A stretch of DNA of 64,000 bases from Larkinella arboricola (GTDB taxonomy: Bacteria > Bacteroidota > Bacteroidia > Cytophagales > Spirosomataceae), in contig NZ_QLMC01000002.1 of the NCBI RefSeq assembly GCF_003259745.1, positions 372,001 to 436,000 on the forward strand. Reading direction: 5' to 3'. This document shows, in pieces, positions 34,467 to 43,549 of this stretch. The notes beneath the pieces are model-generated. The model was not told where the DNA came from. It saw only the letters and a list, made by a program, of their open reading frames with translations, and did no database searches. The number at the start of each line of letters is the position of its first letter. Positions within the stretch are counted from its first letter, which is position 1. A program made the position numbers and the translations under genes.

Positions 34467-36005
34467 ATGAAGAAAATTTCCATTTTCGCTTCTCTGACGC
34501 TTCTGTTACTAACGCAGGCCGTCGGGTATGCCCAAACTGACACCACCACCACCAGTTCCACGTCCGGAACATCGACCCGTAACCGGTCTTACGAAGGCGA
34601 TTACAAGATGAATACCTGGTCAGTGACCGTCACACCCGCGCTCACGCGTTTCTTTGGCGACCTGGATAATTACGGTTTTTATAAGGCTTTTCCGGAAAAA
34701 GGGCCCCGTTCAAAAATAACTGGCGCCGTTGGCGTGTCGATCAATAAACAAGTATCGCACCTTTTTGGCGCGTCGGCGGAGTTTAATATTGGTTCGCTGC
34801 GTGGGTCGAAACAGGCGCTTTACAATGCCTGGTTCCGCTCCAACTTCCTGCAGGGAACCCTGAACGCCAACGTCAACATGAAATCGCTCTTGTTCGGAAC
34901 ACGCAAGCTGAAACGCTGGAAATGGGACATTCAGGCCGGAGCCGGTTTGATGTGGTTCGATACCCGGGTGTATGACCTGACAACCGACGAGATGATCCGC
35001 TACTCCAACGACCGGCGCGACTACAGCTCCGTTACGCAGGGGAAATGGGAAGCCGACGGTTCGGTGTATACCCGCGAGTTTGTGTTCCCGGTTGGAACGT
35101 CACTGCACTACGAACTGACGCCCCGTCTGGATCTGGGTATTGATGCTACCCTGTACAATGTCAATACCGAGAAACTGGATATGACAGTAGGTGGGGTTGA
35201 CAACACCAACCCGGCTAACGTATACGGCTGGAGACGCGGTGATTCAGGGCTGGACAAATGGGCACGGCTTGGTCTGTCGATCACCTACAAAATCGGTAAG
35301 AGCGCCGTCAAGGTAGGAAAAGATGGTGTTTACGATCCGGCAAAAGGCCGTTACCACCTGCGTTGGGCTGATCCGAAAGACCTGATCAAGGAACCGTACA
35401 ACCCGACGATGAACGACGCGGATTCGATTGCCAAAGCCAACATGCCGAAGCCGGTTGATCCTCGCCTGTATACCGACTCTGACAACGACGGTGTAGCCGA
35501 CCTGTTTGACAAAGAAGCCAACACCCCTGCCGGTAGCGTTGTTTCGGGTGCCGGGGTAGCCATGAACCTCGACAGCATCATCAGCTCCATTCTGCGCGGC
35601 AAATTTGCTCCTGAGTGCGAAGCGCTGTTCAGCAACATTGAATTTGATACCGACAAAGCCACGATTCGTCCGGCTTCTCAGGACATCCTGCGGAAAGTTA
35701 TCGAACTGTTGAATGTGAAAACCAACTGCGGTCTGATTCTGGTTGGCCACGCCGATCACCGGGCTTCTTATGGTTACAACCTGCAATTGTCGAAGCGTCG
35801 GGTTGATGCGGCTAAACGCTTCCTGACCCGCGCCGGTCTGACCGACCCCAGCCGTGTAACGATCGAATACTACGGTGAGTACCGCCCGATTGCGCCAAAT
35901 ACCACCGGCGATAATCTCCAGCGGAACCGTCGGGTAGAGCTGAAAATTGTTCCGATGAACATGCTTCGGTCGCCCTACCAGTCGGGTCAGCGTTTCGACC
36001 GATAA
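34467..36005 (+). CDS. OmpA family outer-membrane protein
   Basis: 512 residues. There is a signal peptide (FASLTLLLLTQAVGYAQ), then a Thr/Ser linker and a beta-barrel-like N-terminal domain (~60-330). A TSP3-like calcium repeat (YTDSDNDGVADLFD) follows near 335. The C-terminal OmpA peptidoglycan-binding domain begins with SNIEFDTDKATIRPASQDILRKVIELL and includes LSKRRVDAAKRFLTRAG, with TIEYYGEYRPI closing it. It should anchor the outer membrane to peptidoglycan. It has its own terminator (36020-36049). Confidence 0.94.
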   Translation: MKKISIFASLTLLLLTQAVGYAQTDTTTTSSTSGTSTRNRSYEGDYKMNTWSVTVTPALTRFFGDLDNYGFYKAFPEKGPRSKITGAVGVSINKQVSHLFGASAEFNIGSLRGSKQALYNAWFRSNFLQGTLNANVNMKSLLFGTRKLKRWKWDIQAGAGLMWFDTRVYDLTTDEMIRYSNDRRDYSSVTQGKWEADGSVYTREFVFPVGTSLHYELTPRLDLGIDATLYNVNTEKLDMTVGGVDNTNPANVYGWRRGDSGLDKWARLGLSITYKIGKSAVKVGKDGVYDPAKGRYHLRWADPKDLIKEPYNPTMNDADSIAKANMPKPVDPRLYTDSDNDGVADLFDKEANTPAGSVVSGAGVAMNLDSIISSILRGKFAPECEALFSNIEFDTDKATIRPASQDILRKVIELLNVKTNCGLILVGHADHRASYGYNLQLSKRRVDAAKRFLTRAGLTDPSRVTIEYYGEYRPIAPNTTGDNLQRNRRVELKIVPMNMLRSPYQSGQRFDR

Positions 36006-36019
36006 ACAAAGAGTTAGGT

Positions 36020-36049
36020 ACAAAACCCCGGCCGACGCCGGGGTTTTGT
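36020..36049 (+). terminator. rho-independent-like terminator of the OmpA gene
   Basis: Thirteen perfect base pairs (36020-36032 with 36037-36049) over a CGAC loop. The outer part of the stem is A/T-rich, so the distal arm ends in TTTTGT. Confidence 0.75.
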
Positions 36050-36153
36050 CGTTTAAGGGCAATGGGGTCGGAGTGTTTCAGAAACGGTGTTAAAAAACGG
36101 CTTGAAAGCTGTTTTCTCTGGGACGGCATGAAGTTTCTTTACAAAAAAAGTTG

Positions 36154-36161
36154 TACCTTTG
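36154..36161 (+). promoter_or_regulatory. promoter -7 box of the rpsP operon
   Basis: TACCTTTG matches TAnnTTTG, 72 bp before ATG 36234. The ORF frame upstream of 36234 begins near this box and is therefore not translated as part of S16. Confidence 0.65.
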
Positions 36162-36233
36162 CCCCCTAATTCCATTGAAGGGCGGCTATACAACACGGTA
36201 TGCCGGGACCTTCACGAAAAACAAACCAATAAA

Positions 36234-36770
36234 ATGGCAGTTAAAATCCGTTTATCGCGTCGGGGACGCAAAAAACTGGCTATCTACGACATCGTAATAG
36301 CCGATGCCAGAGCACCACGGGATGGTCGCTTTATTGAAAAGATCGGTTCATACAACCCAAACACGGACCCATCAACGGTGGTACTGAAAAACGACCGCGC
36401 CGTTGAATGGCTGTTGAACGGGGCGCAACCGACTGATACGGCCCGCTCCATTCTGTCGCATGAAGGCATTATGTTGAAAAAACACCTGCAAGTTGGTGTA
36501 CTGAAAGGTGCTATCACGCAGGAACAGGCCGATGCCAAGTTCGAAGACTGGAAACAAGGTAAAGAAGGCCGGAAGCAGGGAACTGCCGACGTTAAATCGC
36601 AGCAGCAGGCTGAGGCTAAACAGGCCCGTCTGGATGCTGAGAAAAAAGTAAACGAAGCGCGTGCTCAGGCTATTGCGAAGAAAAACGTGGTTGAAGAACC
36701 CGTTGCTGAAGCACCAGCTGAAGATGCAGCTGAAGCACCAGCCGCTGAAGAAGGCGAGGCACAGGCGTAA
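36234..36770 (+). CDS. rpsP: 30S ribosomal protein S16
   Basis: 178 residues from ATG 36234 ([14 protein letters not shown]). The conserved body is the first ~85 residues. A long, Ala/Glu-rich C-terminal tail follows ([22 protein letters not shown]-like repeats), as is common in Bacteroidota S16. It is a small-subunit structural protein needed for 16S rRNA folding. It begins the rpsP-rimM-trmD operon. A strong hairpin follows it (36792-36845), so rimM may be partly shielded. Confidence 0.97.
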   Translation: MAVKIRLSRRGRKKLAIYDIVIADARAPRDGRFIEKIGSYNPNTDPSTVVLKNDRAVEWLLNGAQPTDTARSILSHEGIMLKKHLQVGVLKGAITQEQADAKFEDWKQGKEGRKQGTADVKSQQQAEAKQARLDAEKKVNEARAQAIAKKNVVEEPVAEAPAEDAAEAPAAEEGEAQA

Positions 36771-36791
36771 TCCGTTAGTAACGGCTTGAAT

Positions 36792-36845
36792 GAACAACTG
36801 ATGGGGGTTTGTTTCTTGAAACAGATTGCTATCAGTTGTTCTTTT
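36792..36845 (+). terminator. partial terminator between rpsP and rimM
   Basis: The 11-bp arms 36792-36802 and 36831-36841 are exact complements enclosing a 28-nt loop that has its own short hairpin (GTTT/AAAC). A run of CTTTTATA follows. It could terminate or attenuate, letting S16 be made in excess over RimM and TrmD. Confidence 0.5.
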
Positions 36846-36892
36846 ATACGGACCTTTCCCGACGTTGCTTCGGGATGTAAATAGCTAAAATT

Positions 36893-37483
36893 GTGACGAA
36901 AGACGACTGCTTCCAGTTAGGAAAAATAACCAAAACGCATGGCGTTCAGGGAGAAGTGGTTTTCTTCCTGGATGCCGATTCGCCGGAGCTGTACGAAACG
37001 ATGGATTCGGTCCTGATCGAAATAAAAGGCGATCTGGTGCCCTATTTCATTGAATCCATATCGGTAAACCGCAACCGGGGCATCGTTGCGCTGGAAGGCG
37101 TTGAGACGATTGAGGAAGCGCAGAAACTGGTCAACTGTGATTTGTACCTGCCGCTTGATAACCTGGACGAACTGGAAGAAGGTCAGTTCTATTTCCACGA
37201 TATTGTTGGTTATCAGGTGCGGGATGAAAAACTGGGTGATCTGGGCACGGTTCGGACGATCTACAGCGTGCCGCCCCAGGATTTGATCGCTATGGATTAT
37301 CAGGGGAAGGAAATCCTGATTCCGATCAATGATGAACTGACGCCCTCGGCGGATAAAGAGCAGAAAATTCTGCACGTTCGCTTACCGGAGGGTCTGGTTG
37401 ATGTTTATCTGAACGAACCGTCGGCCAGAACTGGGAAAGATACGGACGAGGACGACGAAGAGAACGCACTGGATGAGGATTGA
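36893..37483 (+). CDS. rimM: 16S rRNA processing protein RimM
   Basis: 196 residues from GTG 36893 ([10 protein letters not shown]). The N-terminal RimM barrel is [21 protein letters not shown], and the C-terminal PRC-barrel-like half is [15 protein letters not shown] to [31 protein letters not shown]. RimM binds S19 in the 30S head during assembly and processes 16S rRNA. A short acidic tail (DTDEDDEEN) ends it. It overlaps trmD by 11 bp. Confidence 0.96.
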   Translation: MTKDDCFQLGKITKTHGVQGEVVFFLDADSPELYETMDSVLIEIKGDLVPYFIESISVNRNRGIVALEGVETIEEAQKLVNCDLYLPLDNLDELEEGQFYFHDIVGYQVRDEKLGDLGTVRTIYSVPPQDLIAMDYQGKEILIPINDELTPSADKEQKILHVRLPEGLVDVYLNEPSARTGKDTDEDDEENALDED

Positions 37484-38147
37484 TATTTTAACCTGTCTGC
37501 CCCGGCTGCTGGACAGTTTTTTTGCGCACTCCATATTACAACGGGCGCAACAGGGCGGTTTTGTGGAGGTGGTGGTTCACGATCTGCGCGATTATTCGCT
37601 CGACAAACACCGTAGGGTGGATGATTATGCGTTTGGGGGCGGGGCCGGAATGGTCATGTCTATCGAGCCAATCGCCCGCTGTATCCGCGCTTTGCAAGCC
37701 GACCGTACCTACGATGAGATCATTTACGTCACACCGGATGGCGAACGGTTTGAGCAGCGAACGGCTAACCGGCTTTCACTAGCCCAGAACCTGATTATTC
37801 TCTGCGGCCACTACAAAGGCGTTGATGAGCGGGTTCGGGAGCTATTTGTAACGAAAGAAATCAGCGTGGGCGATTACGTCCTGTCCGGGGGCGAACTGCC
37901 CGCGGCCATCATTTCTGATGCCATTATCCGGTTGTTACCGGGTGTGCTGAACGACGAAACGTCTGCCCTGACCGATTCTTTTCAGGACGATTTACTGGCT
38001 CCGCCGGTGTATACCCGGCCTGCCGACTATGAAGGTCACGCCGTTCCCGACATTCTGCTGTCGGGCCACGAAGCCAAAATCAATGAGTGGCGGTTTGAAA
38101 AAGCATTGGAACGAACCCGCCAACGGCGACCGGACCTGTTGTCCTGA
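37473..38147 (+). CDS. trmD: tRNA (guanine-37-N1)-methyltransferase TrmD
   Basis: 224 residues. TrmD marks are the N-terminal [25 protein letters not shown], then [16 protein letters not shown], then the trefoil-knot ends [28 protein letters not shown] and the C-terminal [26 protein letters not shown]. It makes m1G37 in tRNAs to prevent frameshifting, using SAM. The overlap with rimM and the shared order rpsP-rimM-trmD are standard. It converges on the GT51 gene (17 bp gap). Confidence 0.97.
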   Translation: MRIDILTCLPRLLDSFFAHSILQRAQQGGFVEVVVHDLRDYSLDKHRRVDDYAFGGGAGMVMSIEPIARCIRALQADRTYDEIIYVTPDGERFEQRTANRLSLAQNLIILCGHYKGVDERVRELFVTKEISVGDYVLSGGELPAAIISDAIIRLLPGVLNDETSALTDSFQDDLLAPPVYTRPADYEGHAVPDILLSGHEAKINEWRFEKALERTRQRRPDLLS

Positions 38148-38163
38148 CGGGTTCGTTTCCGGC

Positions 38164-40356
38164 TTATTGCGTAGAGCTATTTTCCTGCTGTTCCCGTTCA
38201 CGACGGCGCTGTTCGCGTCGCTCCCGGCGCAGTTGACGGCGGGTTTTGGGAACTGAATCCGTTTGGATGACCGCACCGTTGGCGGGCTCCTGCTGGGGCG
38301 TCACCACCTCCGGTTCTGTCCGATCCCGCCCAAAGACGCGCCGGAAGAAATCATTAATACCGTTAACGCCGTCTTCCGGCTGGTTGTCATCCGGCATCAT
38401 CAGGGAGTCGATCTCGATGGAATCCACCGGTGCAATTTCCTGCCGCAGGCCCTCGCGGAGCCGAACCCCGTAAAAACCGTAGGCCGTGGTGTCGTAGGGT
38501 GTCAAACCGCGGGAGGCCATGATGCGGCCAATCAACCTGAAATAACCGCGTATATACGTTTTAACCGAACCATCGGGGTAAAAGCGGCTGAGTGTCAATT
38601 TCGGCGACGGAACAACGTACGACAGCAGAATGCTCTCGCCAATGGTCAGATTGGCCGGGCTTTTGGCAAAATAATACCGGGAGGCTTCCCCAATACCGTA
38701 GATATTACGTCCCCATTCGATGAAGTTGAGGTAAATCTCGTACATCCGCTCCTTGCTGATAATCCGCTGGTTTTCAATTAACCACACAATCAGAATCTCT
38801 TCAACTTTCCGGGATAAGGTTTTATTCCGATTCAGGAATGCATTCTTGACAAATTGCATTGAAATGGTGCTGGCTCCCCGCGTAAATTTCTTGGTTTTGA
38901 AGTTGGTCGCGATAGAAACCCGAAATGCCTTCTCATTAAAGCCCTTGTGGGTGAAGAAGTTATAGTCTTCCGCCGTCAGCACCGCATTACGCAGGTTCGG
39001 AGAGATGGCGTTCAGCGGAGTGAAATCCGGGTTGGCCGGGCCAACAATAAACTTGCGAACCAGCTTGTCTTTTTCGTAGACTTCGTGCTCAAACGGCTGG
39101 TTGACCCGACTGAAATCTTCCTTGCCAAATTTTAGAATTTTGAACCCGTCTGGCGTCAAACCCGAGTAGAACTGCACCGAATCCGGCATCGAGCTATCCA
39201 GGTGAAAGGCCATATCATACTTGAGTGTACCGGCTACTTTCATTCCCTCCAGCGACTCAAAAAGCCCCTGCGGAAATGAATTGAACAGATCCTGAGCTAC
39301 GAGCGGGTCGGTATGCAGTTGAACGTCGTAGATTTTGTCGGGCGACAGTGTGTATTTGATGAAAGGCCGGGCTTTTACTTTCCCCAGATAAATCGTTGAG
39401 GAACTGTCAATACCGACGTAGTTTTCGCCCACAAACAGGTTGGCGTCCATAGCCGCATTGGGCACCAGCACTTCGCCCAGGGCCACGGCGGGGTGATTGA
39501 TGCGCAGGTTCCGGACGGCTCCGGTTCCTTCCATCCTGAATTCTCCGCCCGAGCTGGCCACATCCCTCAGCTCGGCCCGCAGGGTATCGGCCTGAAGTTT
39601 TAGCTTGAAACGTTCTTCCAGATAAGGCAATTCGAGCGGCTTGCCGTCAGCATACAGCGAAACGTTGGCTTCCTGATCGGAGGCATCGACCGTACCTGTC
39701 AGGTGCCAGACTGACTCGTCGCCGTTCACGCGGATGGTCGAAGTCAGTTCTTCGTCGTCAATGGTGGCGGTTTCGGTCAGGAAGCGGAGTTTGCGTTCGT
39801 TGTCGGTCAGGCGGAGTTCCAGGTTCTGGATGTCCATGTTGTCCGGAATCTTCGCCAGTAGGTTATCAACCAGATTTTCGGCTACCACCGCCAGATCCAC
39901 CCGGCGACTGCTGCTTTCGGTGGTCTGCGTCGCAGCCGTCGAATCTTTCTTTTGCGATTTGGTCAGAAAATCGACGTTGGTGGTGCTATCGCGCCGGACC
40001 ACGTGGGCCAGTCCGTTCTGCAAGGTAAGCGACGAAACGGCCACCCGTCCGATAAGCAGGGGCCAGATGCTGACGCCCACCTCGGTTTTTTCAACCCGGA
40101 ACAGGCTATCACGGTCCTGCGGTACAACGGCAACATCCGAAAAGGCAACTGTCGACAATCCGGTGAACTGGGCGCTTCCGATGGTAACATTCAGGCCGTA
40201 ATCCCGTTTGGCTTTCCGGATGGCTCGTTCAAGTCCTTCTTTCAACAGGGCTTCCCGCTTTGTGTAAGCAATACCGGCACCGATACCACCCAGCACCATG
40301 ATTCCCAGTAATACCCAACCTGAAATAATCAGTATACGTTTTTTGTCGACTTGCAT
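38164..40356 (-). CDS. fusion of AsmA-like domain and GT51 peptidoglycan glycosyltransferase
   Basis: 730 residues. One N-terminal membrane anchor (ILIISGWVLLGIMVLGGIGAGIAYT) is followed by ~400 residues of AsmA-like beta structure (NVTIGSAQFTGLSTVAFSDVAVVPQDRDSLF, VSIWPLLIGRVAVSSLTLQNG). The GT51 domain begins about residue 455, with the catalytic AEDYNFFTHKG, GASTISMQFVKN and EEILIVWLIENQRIISKERMYEIYLN, then YGIGEASRYYF. There is no transpeptidase domain, so this is a monofunctional glycan polymerase. A Gln/Arg-rich basic tail ends it. This fusion plan is known in Bacteroidota. It is convergent with trmD. Confidence 0.9.
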   Translation of the reverse strand: MQVDKKRILIISGWVLLGIMVLGGIGAGIAYTKREALLKEGLERAIRKAKRDYGLNVTIGSAQFTGLSTVAFSDVAVVPQDRDSLFRVEKTEVGVSIWPLLIGRVAVSSLTLQNGLAHVVRRDSTTNVDFLTKSQKKDSTAATQTTESSSRRVDLAVVAENLVDNLLAKIPDNMDIQNLELRLTDNERKLRFLTETATIDDEELTSTIRVNGDESVWHLTGTVDASDQEANVSLYADGKPLELPYLEERFKLKLQADTLRAELRDVASSGGEFRMEGTGAVRNLRINHPAVALGEVLVPNAAMDANLFVGENYVGIDSSSTIYLGKVKARPFIKYTLSPDKIYDVQLHTDPLVAQDLFNSFPQGLFESLEGMKVAGTLKYDMAFHLDSSMPDSVQFYSGLTPDGFKILKFGKEDFSRVNQPFEHEVYEKDKLVRKFIVGPANPDFTPLNAISPNLRNAVLTAEDYNFFTHKGFNEKAFRVSIATNFKTKKFTRGASTISMQFVKNAFLNRNKTLSRKVEEILIVWLIENQRIISKERMYEIYLNFIEWGRNIYGIGEASRYYFAKSPANLTIGESILLSYVVPSPKLTLSRFYPDGSVKTYIRGYFRLIGRIMASRGLTPYDTTAYGFYGVRLREGLRQEIAPVDSIEIDSLMMPDDNQPEDGVNGINDFFRRVFGRDRTEPEVVTPQQEPANGAVIQTDSVPKTRRQLRRERREQRRREREQQENSSTQ

Positions 40357-40413
40357 TGTGTCCTATAAAGTGTCCGATCGGTCGGCACTTTCTCGTGAGG
40401 TGCGAATTTAAGG

Positions 40414-40863
40414 CTATTTATCAAAATCCAGGTGGCAATTCCACCATTCCGTGTCGAAGCGGGTGCCAAACTGTTTGTAAAAGTTGATGGCGGGCTCGTT
40501 CCAGTCGAGTACCTGCCACATCATCCCCGTACAGTTGGTTTGGCGCGCTTCTTCAATGGTGGCATCGAACAGCGCCTTTCCCAGTCCCCGACCCCGATAG
40601 GCCTCCTTCACAATAATGTCCTCCAGATACAGCCGCTTGCCTTTCCAGGTCGAATACCGGAAATAATATAACGACATGGCTACGATCTTGTTTTCGATTT
40701 CGGTCACGAGCACGCCAAAAAGTGGCTGGTCGCCAAAACCGTCTCTCAGCATTTGCTCGGGGGTGTTGGTTACTTCCTGGGGCGCTTTTTCGTATAAAGC
40801 CAGTTCCTGAACCAGTTCAAACAACTGCGGAACGTCGGTGGCGACACCTTTGCGGATGATCAT
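40414..40863 (-). CDS. GNAT family N-acetyltransferase
   Basis: 149 residues with a single GNAT domain. The first strand is RKGVATDVPQLFELVQELALYE. The acetyl-CoA site is VKEAYRGRGLGKALFDATIEEA (QxxGxG/A type), and a late NFYKQFGTRFDTEWW closes the fold. It acetylates an unknown small molecule or protein. It begins 31 bp after the pseudouridine synthase stop and is probably in its operon. Confidence 0.9.
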   Translation of the reverse strand: MIIRKGVATDVPQLFELVQELALYEKAPQEVTNTPEQMLRDGFGDQPLFGVLVTEIENKIVAMSLYYFRYSTWKGKRLYLEDIIVKEAYRGRGLGKALFDATIEEARQTNCTGMMWQVLDWNEPAINFYKQFGTRFDTEWWNCHLDFDK

Positions 40864-40894
40864 TCGTCGTATGTTTAGCGTTTTGGTGATTGGT

Positions 40895-41953
40895 TTACCG
40901 TTTATCCAGATAGTTTTCCCATTTGGTTAATACCGCCCGAAAATCGTCCGGAAATTCGGAGTCGAACTGGAGCCACTGGCGGGTACGCGGGTGTTCAAAA
41001 CCGAGCGATTTAGCGTGCAGCGCCTGCCGGGGGATCAGGGCAAAACAGTTCTGAACGAAGGACTTGTAGGAGCCAACGGAATTACCGCGTAGAATACGGT
41101 CACCGCCATACGTGGCGTCGTTGAAAAGGGGGTGGCCCAGGTACTGCATATGCGCCCGGATCTGGTGTGTCCGGCCGGTTTCGAGCTTGCATTCCACCAG
41201 CGAAACGTAATGGAGCTGTTTCAGCACCCTGTAATGCGTAACGGCATGTTTGCCCTGGCTTCCGTCGGGAAAAACCGCCTGCACCTTGCGGTCGCGGAGG
41301 CTGCGGCCAATGTGGCCCCGAATGGTTCCGGCGGGTTCTTTGGGTTCGCCCCAGACCAGCGCGTTGTAGGTCCGCTCGATGGTGTGTTCGAAAAACTGCC
41401 GGGCCAGGTGCGTCATGGCAAATTCTGTTTTGGCAATAACCATCAACCCCGACGTGTCCTTGTCGATGCGGTGTACCAGACCCGGGCGAATGGCGCCGTT
41501 GCGCGAGGTGGGCAGATTCTGGAAGTGATACACCAGGGCGTTGACCAGCGTACCCGACCAGTTGCTGTAAGCCGGATGCACCACCATGCCCGCCGGTTTG
41601 TTCAGCACCAGCAGTTCATCGTCCTCATAAACAATGTTGAGCGGAATATTTTCCGGTAAAATATCGGTTTCGCGGGGCGGATGCGGCAGGGAAACCGTGA
41701 TCATATCCCGCGGTTTGATTTTATAACTGGCCTTGACGGCATTCCCGTTGACCTTGACGGATTCCGTATCGATGGCATTCTGCACCTTTGTACGGGTTGC
41801 GTTCGGCAGCCGTTCGGTCAGAAAGCGGTCGATGCGCATCAGATTCTGACCGGGATCAACGCTGATGCGGTAATGCTCGTAAAGTTCGTCGTCGTCCGGG
41901 TCCGACAGCAGGGGTTCTTCGTCCGGCTGATCTAAATGTTCAGGTGGTAACAT
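40895..41953 (-). CDS. RluA family pseudouridine synthase (RluD-like)
   Basis: 352 residues from ATG 41953. An N-terminal acidic segment precedes an S4 RNA-binding domain (RIDRFLTERLPNATRTKVQNAI, VKVNGNAVKASYKIKPRDMITV). The catalytic RluA domain contains IVYEDDELLVLNKPAGMVVHP and the Asp in GLVHRIDKDTSGLMVIAKT. The organisation S4 plus RluA fits RluD, which modifies 23S rRNA helix 69, or RluC; I leave the symbol open. A TACTTTTG promoter box lies only 4 bp before the ATG, so the mRNA could be nearly leaderless. Confidence 0.93.
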   Translation of the reverse strand: MLPPEHLDQPDEEPLLSDPDDDELYEHYRISVDPGQNLMRIDRFLTERLPNATRTKVQNAIDTESVKVNGNAVKASYKIKPRDMITVSLPHPPRETDILPENIPLNIVYEDDELLVLNKPAGMVVHPAYSNWSGTLVNALVYHFQNLPTSRNGAIRPGLVHRIDKDTSGLMVIAKTEFAMTHLARQFFEHTIERTYNALVWGEPKEPAGTIRGHIGRSLRDRKVQAVFPDGSQGKHAVTHYRVLKQLHYVSLVECKLETGRTHQIRAHMQYLGHPLFNDATYGGDRILRGNSVGSYKSFVQNCFALIPRQALHAKSLGFEHPRTRQWLQFDSEFPDDFRAVLTKWENYLDKR

Positions 41954-41957
41954 CTTG

Positions 41958-41965
41958 CAAAAGTA
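41958..41965 (-). promoter_or_regulatory. promoter -7 box of the pseudouridine synthase gene
   Basis: Reads TACTTTTG on the minus strand, 4 bp before ATG 41953. A normal start ~7 nt downstream would put the transcript's first base within the start codon. Confidence 0.5.
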
Positions 41966-42029
41966 CCAAGAATCGGACGTTTTTAGTGAACGGTCACTCG
42001 TTTTTGTCAAAATATTGGCAGACCCTGCG

Positions 42030-42037
42030 TATATTTG
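42030..42037 (+). promoter_or_regulatory. promoter -7 box of the small lipoprotein gene
   Basis: TATATTTG matches TAnnTTTG with a TTTG at 42003-42006. Transcription would begin near 42044, which disfavours the upstream in-frame start at 42035 and supports the ATG at 42077. Confidence 0.55.
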
Positions 42038-42076
42038 TATGCGAAAATGAACTCTGTAGCTGTACTACCTGAAAGT

Positions 42077-42547
42077 ATGAAAAACTATATCCTCCCAAAC
42101 CGGCGGCTCGGTAAGGCTGCCTATTCAAAAAATAGTATTCTTTTGTCCGCTTTTTTTCTGGCATTGAGTAGTTGTGAAACCGCCAAGATCGTCAATCCGG
42201 CCACCACAGATTTCGACGGTATGTACGCAGTTCAGGAAACCAGACCCGAAGACAATTACCTGCTGGTGCTGCACAAAAAAGCCGATAAGCCCAACACGAT
42301 AACCCTTGAAAATCTGGCGAATCTGGTGAAAAGCCCACTCGAAGCCCGAACCTCAGGCAACAGGTTATTCATTGCAGAACAAGCCTTTACCAACAACTTG
42401 GGTGCGCAATACACCATTTCGGGCGACGGTAAAATCATAGACAATGTGCTGACGTTGCATTACACAATCAAAGGCTACAATGGCTACAGCGGAGCCGTTT
42501 ATGCGAAAAAGCAGGCAGGTGGCACGAATCAGATGAGTGGTCAATAA
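42077..42547 (+). CDS. small lipoprotein of unknown function
   Basis: 156 residues from ATG 42077. The lipoprotein signal is SKNSILLSAFFLALSS-C-ETAK, so Cys is lipidated. The mature part is a short beta-rich domain (YAVQETRPEDNYLLVLHKKAD, ARTSGNRLFIAEQAFTNNLGAQYTISGDGKI, VLTLHYTIKGYNGYSGAVYAKK) with no recognised family. It starts at a promoter facing the pseudouridine synthase gene and lies 6 bp before the ACC-deaminase-like gene, with which it may be cotranscribed. Confidence 0.78.
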   Translation: MKNYILPNRRLGKAAYSKNSILLSAFFLALSSCETAKIVNPATTDFDGMYAVQETRPEDNYLLVLHKKADKPNTITLENLANLVKSPLEARTSGNRLFIAEQAFTNNLGAQYTISGDGKIIDNVLTLHYTIKGYNGYSGAVYAKKQAGGTNQMSGQ

Positions 42548-42553
42548 CGCACT

Positions 42554-43435
42554 GTGACGCCTTTGCTGACGGTTTCGACGCCCTCCCGACTCCAGTTTCT
42601 GCCCGATCCGTTTCCGGACCCCGTGCCGATTCAGTTGTATCTGAAGCGGGACGACGAACTGCACCCTGCCATTTCCGGTAACAAATGGCGTAAGCTAAAG
42701 TATAACCTAGCTGAAGCCCGGCGACTGGGCCACCAGACCCTGCTGACGTACGGGGGCGCCTGGTCGAACCACATTTACGCCGTTGCAGCCGCCGGGAAGG
42801 AGTTTGGCTTTTCGACCATCGGCGTTATTCGGGGTCAGGACCACCGCGAGCGCGACACACCAACGCTGGCGTTTGCCCGTCAGCAGGGAATGCACCTCCA
42901 TTTTATCACCCGCCAGCAATACCGAAACCCAACGGACCCGGTATTTCAGCAGGAGCTTCAACTTCTCTTTGGACCGTATTATGAATTGCCGGAAGGAGGA
43001 ACCAATGAACTGGCCATTCAGGGAACGGCGGAAATTATCCCCGAAATTCTCGGGCAACTTGACCCGTGGCCGGATGCGGTTTGCTGCCCCGTCGGAACGG
43101 GCGGTACGCTGGCCGGTCTGGAGCGTTCCGCGCCGGATGGCGTCAGCATCCTGGGTTTTCCGGCCCTGAAAGGATTCGTTTCCGACAAACACCCCCGCGC
43201 CCAACTCGTAACGGCTTACCATTTTGGGGGTTATGCCAAAACCACCCCGGACTTACTGGCATTCATCCGTCGTTTTGAGCAGCAAACCGGCGTTCGTCTG
43301 GAGCAGGTGTATACCGGCAAGATGTTATACGGTATTTATGACCTGGCGCGGCATGGTTTTTTTAAGCCCGGTGCGGCCGTTGTTGCCCTTCATACGGGCG
43401 GGTTGCAGGGTAGGAGCGAGGCTCTGGATTCATAA
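42554..43435 (+). CDS. 1-aminocyclopropane-1-carboxylate deaminase/D-cysteine desulfhydrase-like PLP enzyme
   Basis: 293 residues from GTG 42554. It is a fold-type II PLP enzyme with the Schiff-base Lys in LHPAISGNKWRKLKYNLAEA (near residue 45), TYGGAWSNHIYAVAAAG as the substrate loop, and the phosphate-binding CCPVGTGGTLAGL. The family includes ACC deaminase and D-cysteine desulfhydrase; the residues that separate them cannot be assigned confidently here. It acts on an amino acid in the cytosol. It is next to a formyltransferase-deacetylase pair, with which no pathway link is evident. Confidence 0.9.
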   Translation: MTPLLTVSTPSRLQFLPDPFPDPVPIQLYLKRDDELHPAISGNKWRKLKYNLAEARRLGHQTLLTYGGAWSNHIYAVAAAGKEFGFSTIGVIRGQDHRERDTPTLAFARQQGMHLHFITRQQYRNPTDPVFQQELQLLFGPYYELPEGGTNELAIQGTAEIIPEILGQLDPWPDAVCCPVGTGGTLAGLERSAPDGVSILGFPALKGFVSDKHPRAQLVTAYHFGGYAKTTPDLLAFIRRFEQQTGVRLEQVYTGKMLYGIYDLARHGFFKPGAAVVALHTGGLQGRSEALDS

Positions 43436-43549
43436 AAGTGAACGTGGTTTCCATTCTTTCAAAGAAAACCTTTCGTAACGCAACTAAAATCCGAAGGCCG
43501 TACCGATAACCGTAAAAATTAGTATATTAAACCCGCAAGCATAATCAGC

